Below are positions 1-7,478 of a stretch of 20,870 bases of DNA, piece by piece. The notes beneath the pieces were generated by a model. It saw only the letters and a program-made list of their open reading frames with translations, ran no database searches and had not been told where the DNA came from. The translations under genes were made by a program, and so were the position numbers. How positions within the stretch are numbered: position 1 is the stretch's first letter; every line of letters starts with the position of its first letter. Location: positions 1 to 20,870 of the IMG/VR virus record IMGVR_UViG_3300033978_000698; one strand, given 5' to 3'. This stretch comes from a virus.

Positions 1-21
1 AATTTTCAATTCTGGATCTCA

Positions 22-45
22 ATTTTTAGATCTAGATCTAAAAAT
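22..45. repeat. 24-bp perfect palindrome downstream of the last minus-strand tail gene
   Basis: The two 12-base arms, 22-33 and 34-45, are exact reverse complements: ATTTTTAGATCT and AGATCTAAAAAT. The dyad lies 5 bases beyond the stop codon of the 161-residue gene (51-536). As RNA it could fold into a stem of about 10 bp with a CTAG loop. No U-run follows the stem on either strand, so it does not look like a textbook intrinsic terminator. A protein-binding dyad or a weak mRNA 3'-end hairpin is equally possible. The rest of 1-50 shows no gene. Confidence 0.6.
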
Positions 46-50
46 GCAAA

Positions 51-536
51 CTAAGAGGAAGGAATTAGCTTATCTAATTCGATGAGAATTATGTTTAACA
101 CATCAGCTTTACCATTAGGATCGCCCAACGATAGATCTAGCCCGACATTGAACTTAGCCCAATAGCTGATATAGCCATCATCCTCATCAACTTCAGCTTC
201 AGCAGTCTTTTGCCTTGTGGGGGCGATCGCTTCCTCTAAGAACTTATGCATTTCATCAGTGCAAACGATGCCAGTGAACGTATCTGCTTCAATCTGAGAC
301 TTTTGCTTCAAATCAAGCTTTTTTAACGCTGTAACAACGTCGCTATCGGTAGTTAGCACAGAGAAACGAAATACATTCTTAGGCTCAAAAGCCACAGACT
401 CAATCACTGAAGCGCCAAATGGTGACGTGCTAAAGCTAGCCCTTTGGTCATCTATGGTCTGGCGTGGTGTGTAGGAAGAAAACCTATCAAGGATTAAGCT
501 GATTCCTGATAGCTCAAGGGTTATTTGCTGCGGCAT
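51..536 (-). CDS. Hypothetical distal tail protein (161 aa)
   Basis: I do not recognise a family for this 161-residue soluble protein. The N-terminal half is mixed beta-like sequence, an acidic run (EVDEDDG, about residues 115-121) lies in the C-terminal third, and the last 20 residues are hydrophobic and helical. There is no signal peptide or membrane segment. It starts at ATG 536, two bases after the stop of the 87-residue gene upstream, so it is probably co-translated with the hub, tape-measure and minor-tail genes of the same strand. Position at the distal end of a tail operon suggests a tail-tip or assembly accessory role, but that is inferred from context only. One HIP1 octamer lies inside it. 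Confidence 0.6.
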   Translation of the reverse strand: MPQQITLELSGISLILDRFSSYTPRQTIDDQRASFSTSPFGASVIESVAFEPKNVFRFSVLTTDSDVVTALKKLDLKQKSQIEADTFTGIVCTDEMHKFLEEAIAPTRQKTAEAEVDEDDGYISYWAKFNVGLDLSLGDPNGKADVLNIILIELDKLIPSS

Positions 537-538
537 AT

Positions 539-802
539 TTAACTGATTTTGCTTGTGTAGTAACCAATCTGAGAATGCAGGGGAAAAACAACCGAAACAC
601 TATCCCCTATCAGCACCTGTCGCGTGCCTTGATTGTAGGCTGTGCGTGTGCTTCCATCTGGTAGCTTTACTTTGTTCCCCTCCAATAAAGTGGCGGCAAA
701 GGTTTGCTGATTTTCATCTTGTGTGATTCTTTTCTTAAGGGCGATCGCTGATTGCGTAAAGCTACGAGATAGGCGATCGCGCACTGAAGTTTCTGTCTGC
801 AT
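539..802 (-). CDS. Hypothetical small tail-region protein (87 aa)
   Basis: Small basic protein of unknown family. The first 30 residues are predicted helical and rich in Arg, Lys and Gln. The remainder (about residues 33-84) alternates short hydrophobic and polar stretches, with a Gly-Asp turn (LIGDSVSVVF), as in a small beta-barrel such as an OB- or SH3-like fold. The fold is a guess from pattern. The start ATG (802-800) shares one base with the stop of the 247-residue gene upstream, so translation is probably coupled. Genes of this size near the tip of siphovirus tails are often minor tail components, and nothing in the sequence says more. Confidence 0.55.
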   Translation of the reverse strand: MQTETSVRDRLSRSFTQSAIALKKRITQDENQQTFAATLLEGNKVKLPDGSTRTAYNQGTRQVLIGDSVSVVFPLHSQIGYYTSKIS

Positions 803-1545
803 TACTCTCTCCTTGGGTTACTGAAAGTTACCGAATAATTCAAAGTGGCGGGGAATAGCAATGGTGATGGCTCAGGAGGTGGATTAAACCCAACAATCGC
901 AGAGCCTGAGCCTTCAAGATCTATCTCTTGCTCTAAGACTTGAGATCCAACTTCAATCCTTACTGTGATGAACAATATTGTCGGATCTGTGAGTGTGAAG
1001 TTTATCTGAACAGCCCCGCTACCAAAAGACCAGATTTCTGTTGCTGTGTCTAAAGTTGTTCCTGTGAAATATCCTGTTAATCCATCTATTTGTCCAACGA
1101 TTTCAAATTCGTCTAAAAGTCCTCCTGAAGTTTCTGCAAAGGCAGGCGCATCACTGCTGCCATATGCTTCTAAGGTTTCGGTTCCATATCCAATATCACC
1201 AATTTGAATACTTGCGTCTATCCTGAAAAGATAAGCAAAAATAACTTCGATTGGCTCTGGGATAGCTGCAATAGGCGCTAATCGTGGCTTATTATCAACC
1301 ATAGGCAAGCCGCCTCTAACTGGTATAGGGCGCATCTCTTCGCCTATACCGTAAAAAAGATTTGTAGCGATCGCCGTCCGACTCTCACCGTGCCCTAATC
1401 GCTTAATTTTGCCATTCTCACCCATGAATGTAGGCAAGATAGAGTTGTTTTCGCGCTCGTATTTTTCAAGACGAGCGATCGCATCTTGAGTCATTTGCTT
1501 TTCAAGCTGGAGCCGCACTTTTTGACTAGGGGTGAGATTGTCCAT
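802..1545 (-). CDS. Hypothetical minor tail protein (247 aa)
   Basis: No family recognised. Residues 1-35 form a charged helix (SQKVRLQLEKQMTQDAIARL), residues 36-100 are Pro/Gly-rich, and residues 100-247 are beta-rich with many Thr, Gly, Ile and Phe and a Pro-rich turn (FNPPPEPSP) near residue 225. This looks like a structural protein with a helical anchor and a beta-sandwich tail. It starts at ATG 1545, overlapping the upstream stop by one base (TAATG), and its own stop overlaps the next start the same way. The tight coupling to the 127-residue and 87-residue genes suggests that the three products act together, probably at the distal tail. Confidence 0.6.
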   Translation of the reverse strand: MDNLTPSQKVRLQLEKQMTQDAIARLEKYERENNSILPTFMGENGKIKRLGHGESRTAIATNLFYGIGEEMRPIPVRGGLPMVDNKPRLAPIAAIPEPIEVIFAYLFRIDASIQIGDIGYGTETLEAYGSSDAPAFAETSGGLLDEFEIVGQIDGLTGYFTGTTLDTATEIWSFGSGAVQINFTLTDPTILFITVRIEVGSQVLEQEIDLEGSGSAIVGFNPPPEPSPLLFPATLNYSVTFSNPRRE

Positions 1546-1928
1546 TAGCTATACCCAATCTCAAGACTAACAACGTTTTGGGGGACTCCTGATGTAATTG
1601 TGGTGGTATTCATGATTAGCTGTCTACCACTGCCATTAATCCCAACTTGGTTGTCTTGTTCATAGATTGTGACATCATCGCTATCTGTTAGTCTGTAAGC
1701 CGCAGCAACGCCACTAGCTACAGCATTAACTGAAGTGATTGGATTGAGAACTATCTTTTTAGCATTAGTAACAACAGTAGGAGCGCACGGATCAGGTAAT
1801 TCAAACTCAACTAAAAGTGTGGCAAAAGTAGCCGTGTAAATTTTGAGCTTACCAGCGCCCGATCCTTGGTCAATTGCGATCTGAATATTTTGCGCTTGCG
1901 AGTCGCCAAAGGCGTTGCCATGTCCCAT
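1545..1928 (-). CDS. Conserved phage structural protein, beta-rich (127 aa)
   Basis: Short Ala/Thr/Ile-rich protein whose layout matches a recurrent family of small virion proteins of tailed phages: an opening helix that runs into a G-[AS]-G-x-G-K-L-x-I-Y-T segment (here about residues 22-33), a middle DPCAP-type turn, a segment reading YRLTDSDDVTIYEQ (about residues 84-97), and a closing strand after ITSGVPQNV. I know this pattern from phage tail and head-fibre neighbourhoods, but I know of no firm biochemical role. It starts at ATG 1928, 15 bases after the stop of the 673-residue hub-like gene. A minor tail or fibre-associated role is inferred from position. Confidence 0.6.
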   Translation of the reverse strand: MGHGNAFGDSQAQNIQIAIDQGSGAGKLKIYTATFATLLVEFELPDPCAPTVVTNAKKIVLNPITSVNAVASGVAAAYRLTDSDDVTIYEQDNQVGINGSGRQLIMNTTTITSGVPQNVVSLEIGYS

Positions 1929-1943
1929 TTTGATTCTCCTAAA

Positions 1944-3965
1944 TTAAGTACTTAATACACCAAATACCAAAGCATCAATGACGATTTCTCCTTCAATCTG
2001 ACCTTGTTCAGCTAGTACCCCAGTAACGACGGCATCAATGATAATTGAGCCTGTATCAAAGGTTTGGATAATATTGCCAGTGACGATCGCATCAATTGCA
2101 ATCAAACCTCTAATAGAGTTGATTGGCTTAATCACCTGATAAACCGTAGATGGGGTAGCCACAGGGCTAGTTGAGATCACATCGCACATAAAACCAATCG
2201 TGCGACGGGTTAAATCTTGGCTGAACGTGATCGCATCAGCCAAACAACGGTACAAAATCGAATTAAAAATAATGTCGATTCTTGCCCGTGGGCGCAATGC
2301 TAAAAGCTCATCAGTCAAGCCTGTAATCATAAATCTGCACTGTTTGCGCCCGTTCATCAGCACTATTTCTAGCTGCCCATACTCGTAAGCTTGCTCACCA
2401 CTTACAAGCCAATCCACAGTTAAAGGCTGCAATTTCTCCTTACTTGGCACGCCTGCAAGAGGGATAGCATTAACAATCGATGTGATCTCAATGTTTTTGG
2501 TTTTGATTGCCTCACTGTAAGTGGTTGATGGTGGGCGCGTGCTATCGTCGTTTTTAAACTGGGATTCAGTTGTGTTTTCTGTGAATAAAGGATTAATTTC
2601 ATCGGCACATCCAATAACTTGGATTAAAGTCCCATTAATATTTAAATCTCTCCTAATATTCCCTGCAAAAGATTGCCCTGTAAAGTTAGCTTCTAAAGCT
2701 GTAGCTTTATTCCAGAAAGTTCCCGATTGCTGATAAATAGTGCTAGTCCTAGTCGATGGGAATAGTAAAGCTGAAGTGCTGCCTATTTCAATTTGCCCTA
2801 AATAATTTGCAATTCTTATTTCAGAAATCGCACCTGTTACGGGATTATATTCGTAATCCTCAACCGTTCTTTTTGATTCAAGAAATGGCGTTATAGCCAA
2901 TGGCTCTAATGTTTCAGGTATTAAAGAATTGAGTCGCAAATATTCTTTGTGGATTTTTCTGCTAAGTCGATTACTTGAATCAAAATAAGTAAAATCTTCT
3001 TGAACCCCAATAGTGAACCAAGAACCCTCTTGTAATTCAAAAAGACCACTTACAGGATTAACGATAATTTGGAAATAATGGATTTCTTTAAAAGATGCTC
3101 CATAGTTTTCACTCACAATTTCTTGAGTTTCCCGATTCACTAATACTCTAAATTGTTTTGAATAAAGAGCGCCTTCATAATTTATATACTTTTCAGTAAT
3201 CGACAGAATTGGATAATCGCCTTGATCTGGTACTTGGCACACTCCAGATATCGTAAGCTCTGTGGCTGTCGGGATTGAGGAGCCATCAACAGGATCGAAG
3301 TCGCTCTCATCTTGACCGATGGTAAGTGTGGCGATCGGTGATGCATCTAAATCTATGGGCGCAGCTATTACCGTACCTGACGCATTGCAGTAAAGTACAT
3401 GGCGATCGGCTCCTACTAAATCACCTGCTAGCTTTACAGCCGAGCCGCCTGTTTTTTGGACAGGGGTATTGAATGGATATGGCAATTCAGGTATTGAGAA
3501 AGAGCTTATACCAGCGTCGGTCAGTACCCTTCTCACGATTTCATCGCGATCGGTATTTGTGCCAATCTCTACACCCGAAACATCGCGATCGGCTGTGCGC
3601 TGATCTTGATAGGCAAGTATGCACCCTACTTCGAGGCTAAGAATGTTGCCGCTTGGTGGACTTGGCGGCTTTAGGATGAAGAGTTGCTGACCACTAAGAG
3701 GGTGATAAACCAGCGTGCCTGATGAGTTGGCAATTCTGAAAGTAACCAATGCTCCAGCCGCCCAACTTGCCGCAGCCGTAGGGCTAGTTATAGGGATGTA
3801 ATCATTTAGATCTCTTGATGAGAATCTCAAATTAATTTTGCCATTCACAGGCGCATGGCGCTGTTCTAGGGTTGATGGTTGCTGTAGATCGATAGAATCC
3901 ATTGCAGCACTGCGATCTATACCTGCAATGATTAGCTCAAATGGGCGAGAGGCAAGATTTGGCAT
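1944..3965 (-). CDS. Putative tail hub / tip protein (673 aa)
   Basis: Large soluble protein directly after the tape measure, the place where siphoviruses keep distal-tail and hub proteins. Residues 1-220 resemble a baseplate-hub beta domain: FELIIAGIDRS near the start, an LRFSSRDLNDY segment, and FKEIHYFQIIVNPVSG further on. The middle (about 220-480) is Asn/Ser/Tyr-rich and visibly more AT-rich than the flanks. Residues 480-600 again look like a compact domain (YGQLEIVLMNGRKQCRFMITG). The last 65 residues carry three copies of an I-x-IDA-x-V-x-G motif spaced 19-20 residues apart. The ATG overlaps the tape-measure stop by one base. I cannot assign a Pfam family with certainty; hub is the best positional call, and a receptor-binding tip protein is the alternative. 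Confidence 0.6.
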   Translation of the reverse strand: MPNLASRPFELIIAGIDRSAAMDSIDLQQPSTLEQRHAPVNGKINLRFSSRDLNDYIPITSPTAAASWAAGALVTFRIANSSGTLVYHPLSGQQLFILKPPSPPSGNILSLEVGCILAYQDQRTADRDVSGVEIGTNTDRDEIVRRVLTDAGISSFSIPELPYPFNTPVQKTGGSAVKLAGDLVGADRHVLYCNASGTVIAAPIDLDASPIATLTIGQDESDFDPVDGSSIPTATELTISGVCQVPDQGDYPILSITEKYINYEGALYSKQFRVLVNRETQEIVSENYGASFKEIHYFQIIVNPVSGLFELQEGSWFTIGVQEDFTYFDSSNRLSRKIHKEYLRLNSLIPETLEPLAITPFLESKRTVEDYEYNPVTGAISEIRIANYLGQIEIGSTSALLFPSTRTSTIYQQSGTFWNKATALEANFTGQSFAGNIRRDLNINGTLIQVIGCADEINPLFTENTTESQFKNDDSTRPPSTTYSEAIKTKNIEITSIVNAIPLAGVPSKEKLQPLTVDWLVSGEQAYEYGQLEIVLMNGRKQCRFMITGLTDELLALRPRARIDIIFNSILYRCLADAITFSQDLTRRTIGFMCDVISTSPVATPSTVYQVIKPINSIRGLIAIDAIVTGNIIQTFDTGSIIIDAVVTGVLAEQGQIEGEIVIDALVFGVLST
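1955..2115 (-). repeat. Three diverged tandem repeats encoding I-x-IDA-x-V-x-G
   Basis: On the minus strand the end of the 673-residue gene encodes IAIDAIVTGNI, IIIDAVVTGVL and IVIDALVFGVL. The first two are 19 residues apart and the last two 20 apart. The underlying DNA repeats at about 57-60 bases, with a shared GCATCAAT core on the plus strand at each unit. Such C-terminal repeats often form a beta-stack or a surface for partner or receptor binding. The repeat is seen directly; its role is inference. Confidence 0.65.
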
Positions 3966-6900
3966 TATCCTACCCCCTGCAAATTAGCAATTTCTCTAAG
4001 GACCTTTGTCATATCTTTCATAGGGTCTGGAGTTTGCACCGTGAGATTTCCAATGTTTAAGCCGTTTTGGTTGGTGGTGTTATTGGTGTTTTTGGTGGTT
4101 GCTGAGTTAATTCCAGAGGTCAGCTTATCGATATTGTTGCCAGTATTTTTAATCCCAGTTTGCAGGGTTGGCTGTGCAATGCCCACAGCACCAAGCAGAT
4201 TTGCTTTCTCCAGCTTGGCTGTAGAAAGGATTGCAGCTACTTGAGTAGCGTTTTGCAAATCAAGGGCGCGTTGCTGATCCTTGAAAGCTGCCTCAGTATC
4301 TAGCTTGGTTTTTTGAGCCTGTGCATCTAGGTCAATTTCACGCAATTTCGCCGCAGTGCGAAGCGCTTCGAGTTCATTCTCAAATTGCAATTTGACTGCA
4401 TTGGTTTCCGCTTCCTTTTGCTGCTTAAAGGCTGCTAACTCTGTTTCTTGAGCTAGCTTTAAGGGTTGAAGCGTGCCTTGCTCAAATTCGAGTTTTTTGG
4501 CATTGACTTCTTGCTCCAGAGCGTCTCTCTGGGGCTTGAGTACATTGGTCTCAAAGTTGAGCGCATCGGCTTTCTGAGCCTCCTTAAACCCAACATCAAG
4601 AGCGCGTTGGGTTTCCTGAAAGGTTGCTTCTTGAGCCTGTTTCTTGGCATTGTACTCAGCATCCTTAATGCGTTCTTGTTCGGCGAATTGAGCCTTAGCC
4701 TTTGCCTCCAATTCAGCAAGGGCTAGTTGAACTTTCGCCGCATCTTCTTGCGAGGAAATTTGCCCAACGCCTGCGATTTGCTTGGCTTGTTGAGCGAATT
4801 GCTCTTTGGTTGCATTGGTGTCCACATTTGTGGACGCTACAGTCGCCTTAATCCGATCTTCTTCGGCAAATTGTTGCTGAAGTTTGGCGGCTTCTTTGGG
4901 ATCAGCCGTGCCTATCTTTGCCTCACGGTCAATTAGGCTCTTTGCACCCGTAAGGCTTTCGTTGAATTTCCTCTCGTTTTCTTGCTTTTGTTTCTGGTAC
5001 TTGGTATCCGCAGCTTCTTGCTCTTGGCGGAAGCGATCGGCATCGGCTTGCCGATCGCTTTGGAATTGTTCGGCAAGTTTGGCGCGATCAGCCTCTGCAT
5101 CGGTTTTCTGTTTCTCAATGGCGGCTTCGCGAGTTTCCTTGAAATCAGCGATCGCCTTTTCACCTTTGAGTTTTTTCTCGTTAAACGAGTTTTCGAGCCT
5201 ATCCTGAAACTCGCCAACCTCTTTGGCTTGCTTGATTTTGAGGTTATCCAGAGCCGCATCGCGCTTAGTCTCGATCCCTTTCTCTTGGGATTTTTGCTCA
5301 TTGCCTCTGAGCAAGTCAGATTTCTTTGCACTTGCCTTACTGTCTATATCTGCCTTTGCTTTGGTGAGTTTTTCTTGTTCCGCTAATTGTTCCTTGATTG
5401 CCTTGGTATCAGTCTTAGTTGCCTCAGCATTAAGCTTTTTGGCGCTACGGATTTTTTCTAATTCAGCAACTTGCCCCTTCAATGCATTTGCTTGAATTTC
5501 ATAATCCTTTGCAATGTTGAGAGCGGTCTGTTTTTGCGACGGATCTGAGGCTTTTGCCGCAATTTCATCCTGTTGTTTTTTGAGATCCTCAAGTTTCTTA
5601 ATATCTTCTTTAGCAATATTTAGAAAACCTGTTTCCTTCTTATCATCAGCGTTTCCAGCCTTACGGGCTTCCCCTAACGCCTTTAATTTATTGGCAAGCT
5701 TGAAAGTCTCGTTACCACTGGTTTGAGCAGTAGCTGCATTAGTCTCTAGAGCCGCGTTTAATTCTTCAAGATCCTTGGTATATCGGATGAAATTGATTGC
5801 GGCTAATCCTGCGGCAAGGATGGCAATTGCAGCGATCGCAGGGGCGATCGCAAGATTTAATGTTCCCGTTGCGATCGCAGCAAGGTTAATTTGTCCAGCC
5901 GCCGCCGCCGAGGCTGTGCCAAGCGCAGCTTTGCCAGCCGCCGCCAATCCAGAGAGTGAGATATTTGCAGTGAGAAAAGTGTTTAGTGTTCCCAATCCGC
6001 CAGAAAGCAAGGTTAATCCTGCCAATGTAGGACTTGCAACGGCAGCGATCGCAGAAATGGCAGCTCCAAAAGCCGCCGCCGCCGCTCCTCCTCCAACAAA
6101 AACCGCGATTGCAGCCTGAACAGGTTGAGGCAAGCCATTAAACGCCCGAATAATGGCAGTCGTACCCTGTACAACTGGATTGGTAACTGCGAGGATCTTC
6201 TCTCCAAATTGCGATAGAGACTCGTTTAATTCATTCTGTAAAGCCTTGGCACGCCCACCAACTGAGTTAGCCACTGTATCAAAGTTTTTGGCGGCTAGCC
6301 CTGCGGAATCCGCCGATCCTGCAATATTTGCTTGCAACTTCGCAAAGCCATCACCCGCCGAAGGAGCGATCGCAGACACAGCCTCAACCGATCCAAACAA
6401 TTGGACCAGGTTCTCAGCCGTATCTGCACCCTTGGCATTGAGATCGCCCAAAATGCCAGATAAGCCTTTGGTTTTCAGCGCTTGAGCGTCAAAGGATATG
6501 CCTAACTTCTCAGCAAGTTTGGAAGCTTCTGAGCTAGGTTTCAAGGTTGAAGCGATCGCCTGTCTGAGTCCGCTAAAGGTTTGGCTAGCTGGGACACCTG
6601 ATGCCGTTGCAGTGGCAATAAAGCCGTTTAGTTCGTCCAGTTGTACGCCCGACTGCGCGGCTATTGGAGCAAGCTGTGCGATCTGCCCTGCATACTCATC
6701 AATCGTGATAATCCCGTTTTGCTGAACCGATGAGAACTTATCGACAAAGCTGGCTGCATCATCAGCACTTCCACCATAAGCGTTAAGCGTCGCCACCAAA
6801 GCCTTAGTTACCTTATCAGCATCGGAGAATCCACCAACCGCCCCCACAGTGGCAGCTTTTAAGATTTTGGAGGATTCCCCAGCCTTAGTAAACCCACCAG

Positions 6901-7441
6901 AAAGCGCAGTGTAACCACCATTAGCAAGCTCAGCCGAACTTGCTTGAAAGCCTAGCTCTTTCGACAAACCGCGCAACTCACCAGCAAGGGCTTTGCCCGA
7001 TTCGCCGATGGTTGTTAGTTTTACCCTTGCCGCATCAAACTCCTTAAAGCTTGCCACCGCATCATCTTTAAGCTGAGTTAGCACCCCAGAGATTGCACCG
7101 AAAGACTCACCGATCGCACGCAATTCAAGAGCAGTATTTTTGGGAACCTCAATATCAAGCTTGACCTTATCAATCCCCTTCAACTGAGTCTTGATTTGAG
7201 CAAGATCGTTAAGTGCTTTTTCTTTCTCTACCTGTACTTGAGCCGTAATCGGCTTAGCATTTAGCTCCTTAAGATTTGCCCGAATTTTATTGAAATCATC
7301 AAGAAGCTGATCCTTTTTAAGATCAAGAATGATTTGAGCCTTTGCCTTATCCAGAGACATAATCTCAGCACGAGACTGAGCAATCCCCTTTTTGAGATCC
7401 TCAGTACTCAGCTTGACTTTTAGTTCTAGATCCTTTGACAT
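3965..7441 (-). CDS. Tail tape measure protein (TP901-type)
   Basis: This 1158-residue protein sets tail length and is ejected with the genome. An N-terminal coiled coil (about 1-110) precedes a TP901-type core (about 110-420) rich in AATASGVPA- and LNAYGGSADDAASF-like segments. Two hydrophobic Ala/Gly/Ile stretches (about 438-475 and 520-555) follow; these could be the membrane-active parts. From about 570 to 1060 it is almost continuous Lys/Glu/Gln/Ala coiled coil with aromatic residues every 11 positions in two runs. It ends in an Asn/Thr-rich linker. A GTG (7444) lies one codon before the ATG at 7441; I prefer the ATG. At about 1.5 Angstrom per residue, the usual rule, the tail would be near 170 nm. 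It lies between the fibre-like and hub-like genes. Confidence 0.92.
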   Translation of the reverse strand: MSKDLELKVKLSTEDLKKGIAQSRAEIMSLDKAKAQIILDLKKDQLLDDFNKIRANLKELNAKPITAQVQVEKEKALNDLAQIKTQLKGIDKVKLDIEVPKNTALELRAIGESFGAISGVLTQLKDDAVASFKEFDAARVKLTTIGESGKALAGELRGLSKELGFQASSAELANGGYTALSGGFTKAGESSKILKAATVGAVGGFSDADKVTKALVATLNAYGGSADDAASFVDKFSSVQQNGIITIDEYAGQIAQLAPIAAQSGVQLDELNGFIATATASGVPASQTFSGLRQAIASTLKPSSEASKLAEKLGISFDAQALKTKGLSGILGDLNAKGADTAENLVQLFGSVEAVSAIAPSAGDGFAKLQANIAGSADSAGLAAKNFDTVANSVGGRAKALQNELNESLSQFGEKILAVTNPVVQGTTAIIRAFNGLPQPVQAAIAVFVGGGAAAAAFGAAISAIAAVASPTLAGLTLLSGGLGTLNTFLTANISLSGLAAAGKAALGTASAAAAGQINLAAIATGTLNLAIAPAIAAIAILAAGLAAINFIRYTKDLEELNAALETNAATAQTSGNETFKLANKLKALGEARKAGNADDKKETGFLNIAKEDIKKLEDLKKQQDEIAAKASDPSQKQTALNIAKDYEIQANALKGQVAELEKIRSAKKLNAEATKTDTKAIKEQLAEQEKLTKAKADIDSKASAKKSDLLRGNEQKSQEKGIETKRDAALDNLKIKQAKEVGEFQDRLENSFNEKKLKGEKAIADFKETREAAIEKQKTDAEADRAKLAEQFQSDRQADADRFRQEQEAADTKYQKQKQENERKFNESLTGAKSLIDREAKIGTADPKEAAKLQQQFAEEDRIKATVASTNVDTNATKEQFAQQAKQIAGVGQISSQEDAAKVQLALAELEAKAKAQFAEQERIKDAEYNAKKQAQEATFQETQRALDVGFKEAQKADALNFETNVLKPQRDALEQEVNAKKLEFEQGTLQPLKLAQETELAAFKQQKEAETNAVKLQFENELEALRTAAKLREIDLDAQAQKTKLDTEAAFKDQQRALDLQNATQVAAILSTAKLEKANLLGAVGIAQPTLQTGIKNTGNNIDKLTSGINSATTKNTNNTTNQNGLNIGNLTVQTPDPMKDMTKVLREIANLQGVG
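4614..5065 (-). repeat. 11-residue aromatic repeats in the tape-measure coiled coil
   Basis: Counting from the GTG at 7444, aromatic residues fall exactly 11 apart at F794, F805, Y816, F827 and again at F920, Y931, F942, F953, F964. The residues between them are almost all charged, Gln or Ala. Evenly spaced aromatic repeats are a known property of tape-measure proteins and are thought to match the symmetry of the tail-tube interior; an 11-residue period fits a nearly straight helix. The count was made by eye from the translation. Confidence 0.8.
5031..5060. repeat. 12-bp perfect inverted repeat built on HIP1-like sequence, inside the tape-measure gene
   Basis: AAGCGATCGGCA at 5031-5042 is repeated as its exact reverse complement at 5049-5060, with a 6-base loop (TCGGCT). 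Each arm contains GCGATCGG, one base off HIP1. It encodes the SDRQADADRF part of an 11-residue protein repeat, so the symmetry may be a by-product of that repeat and of HIP1 bias. An mRNA hairpin is possible. Confidence 0.7.
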
Positions 7442-7478
7442 CACTTAATCACAGATATATTTGCTATTCAGCACTTAA

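Noticed and set aside
4466-5495. Several plus-strand frames over the tape measure, some looking hydrophobic
   Set aside because: Lys/Glu/Gln codons of the coiled coil read backwards give Phe/Leu/Ser-rich frames; they are shadows, not membrane proteins.
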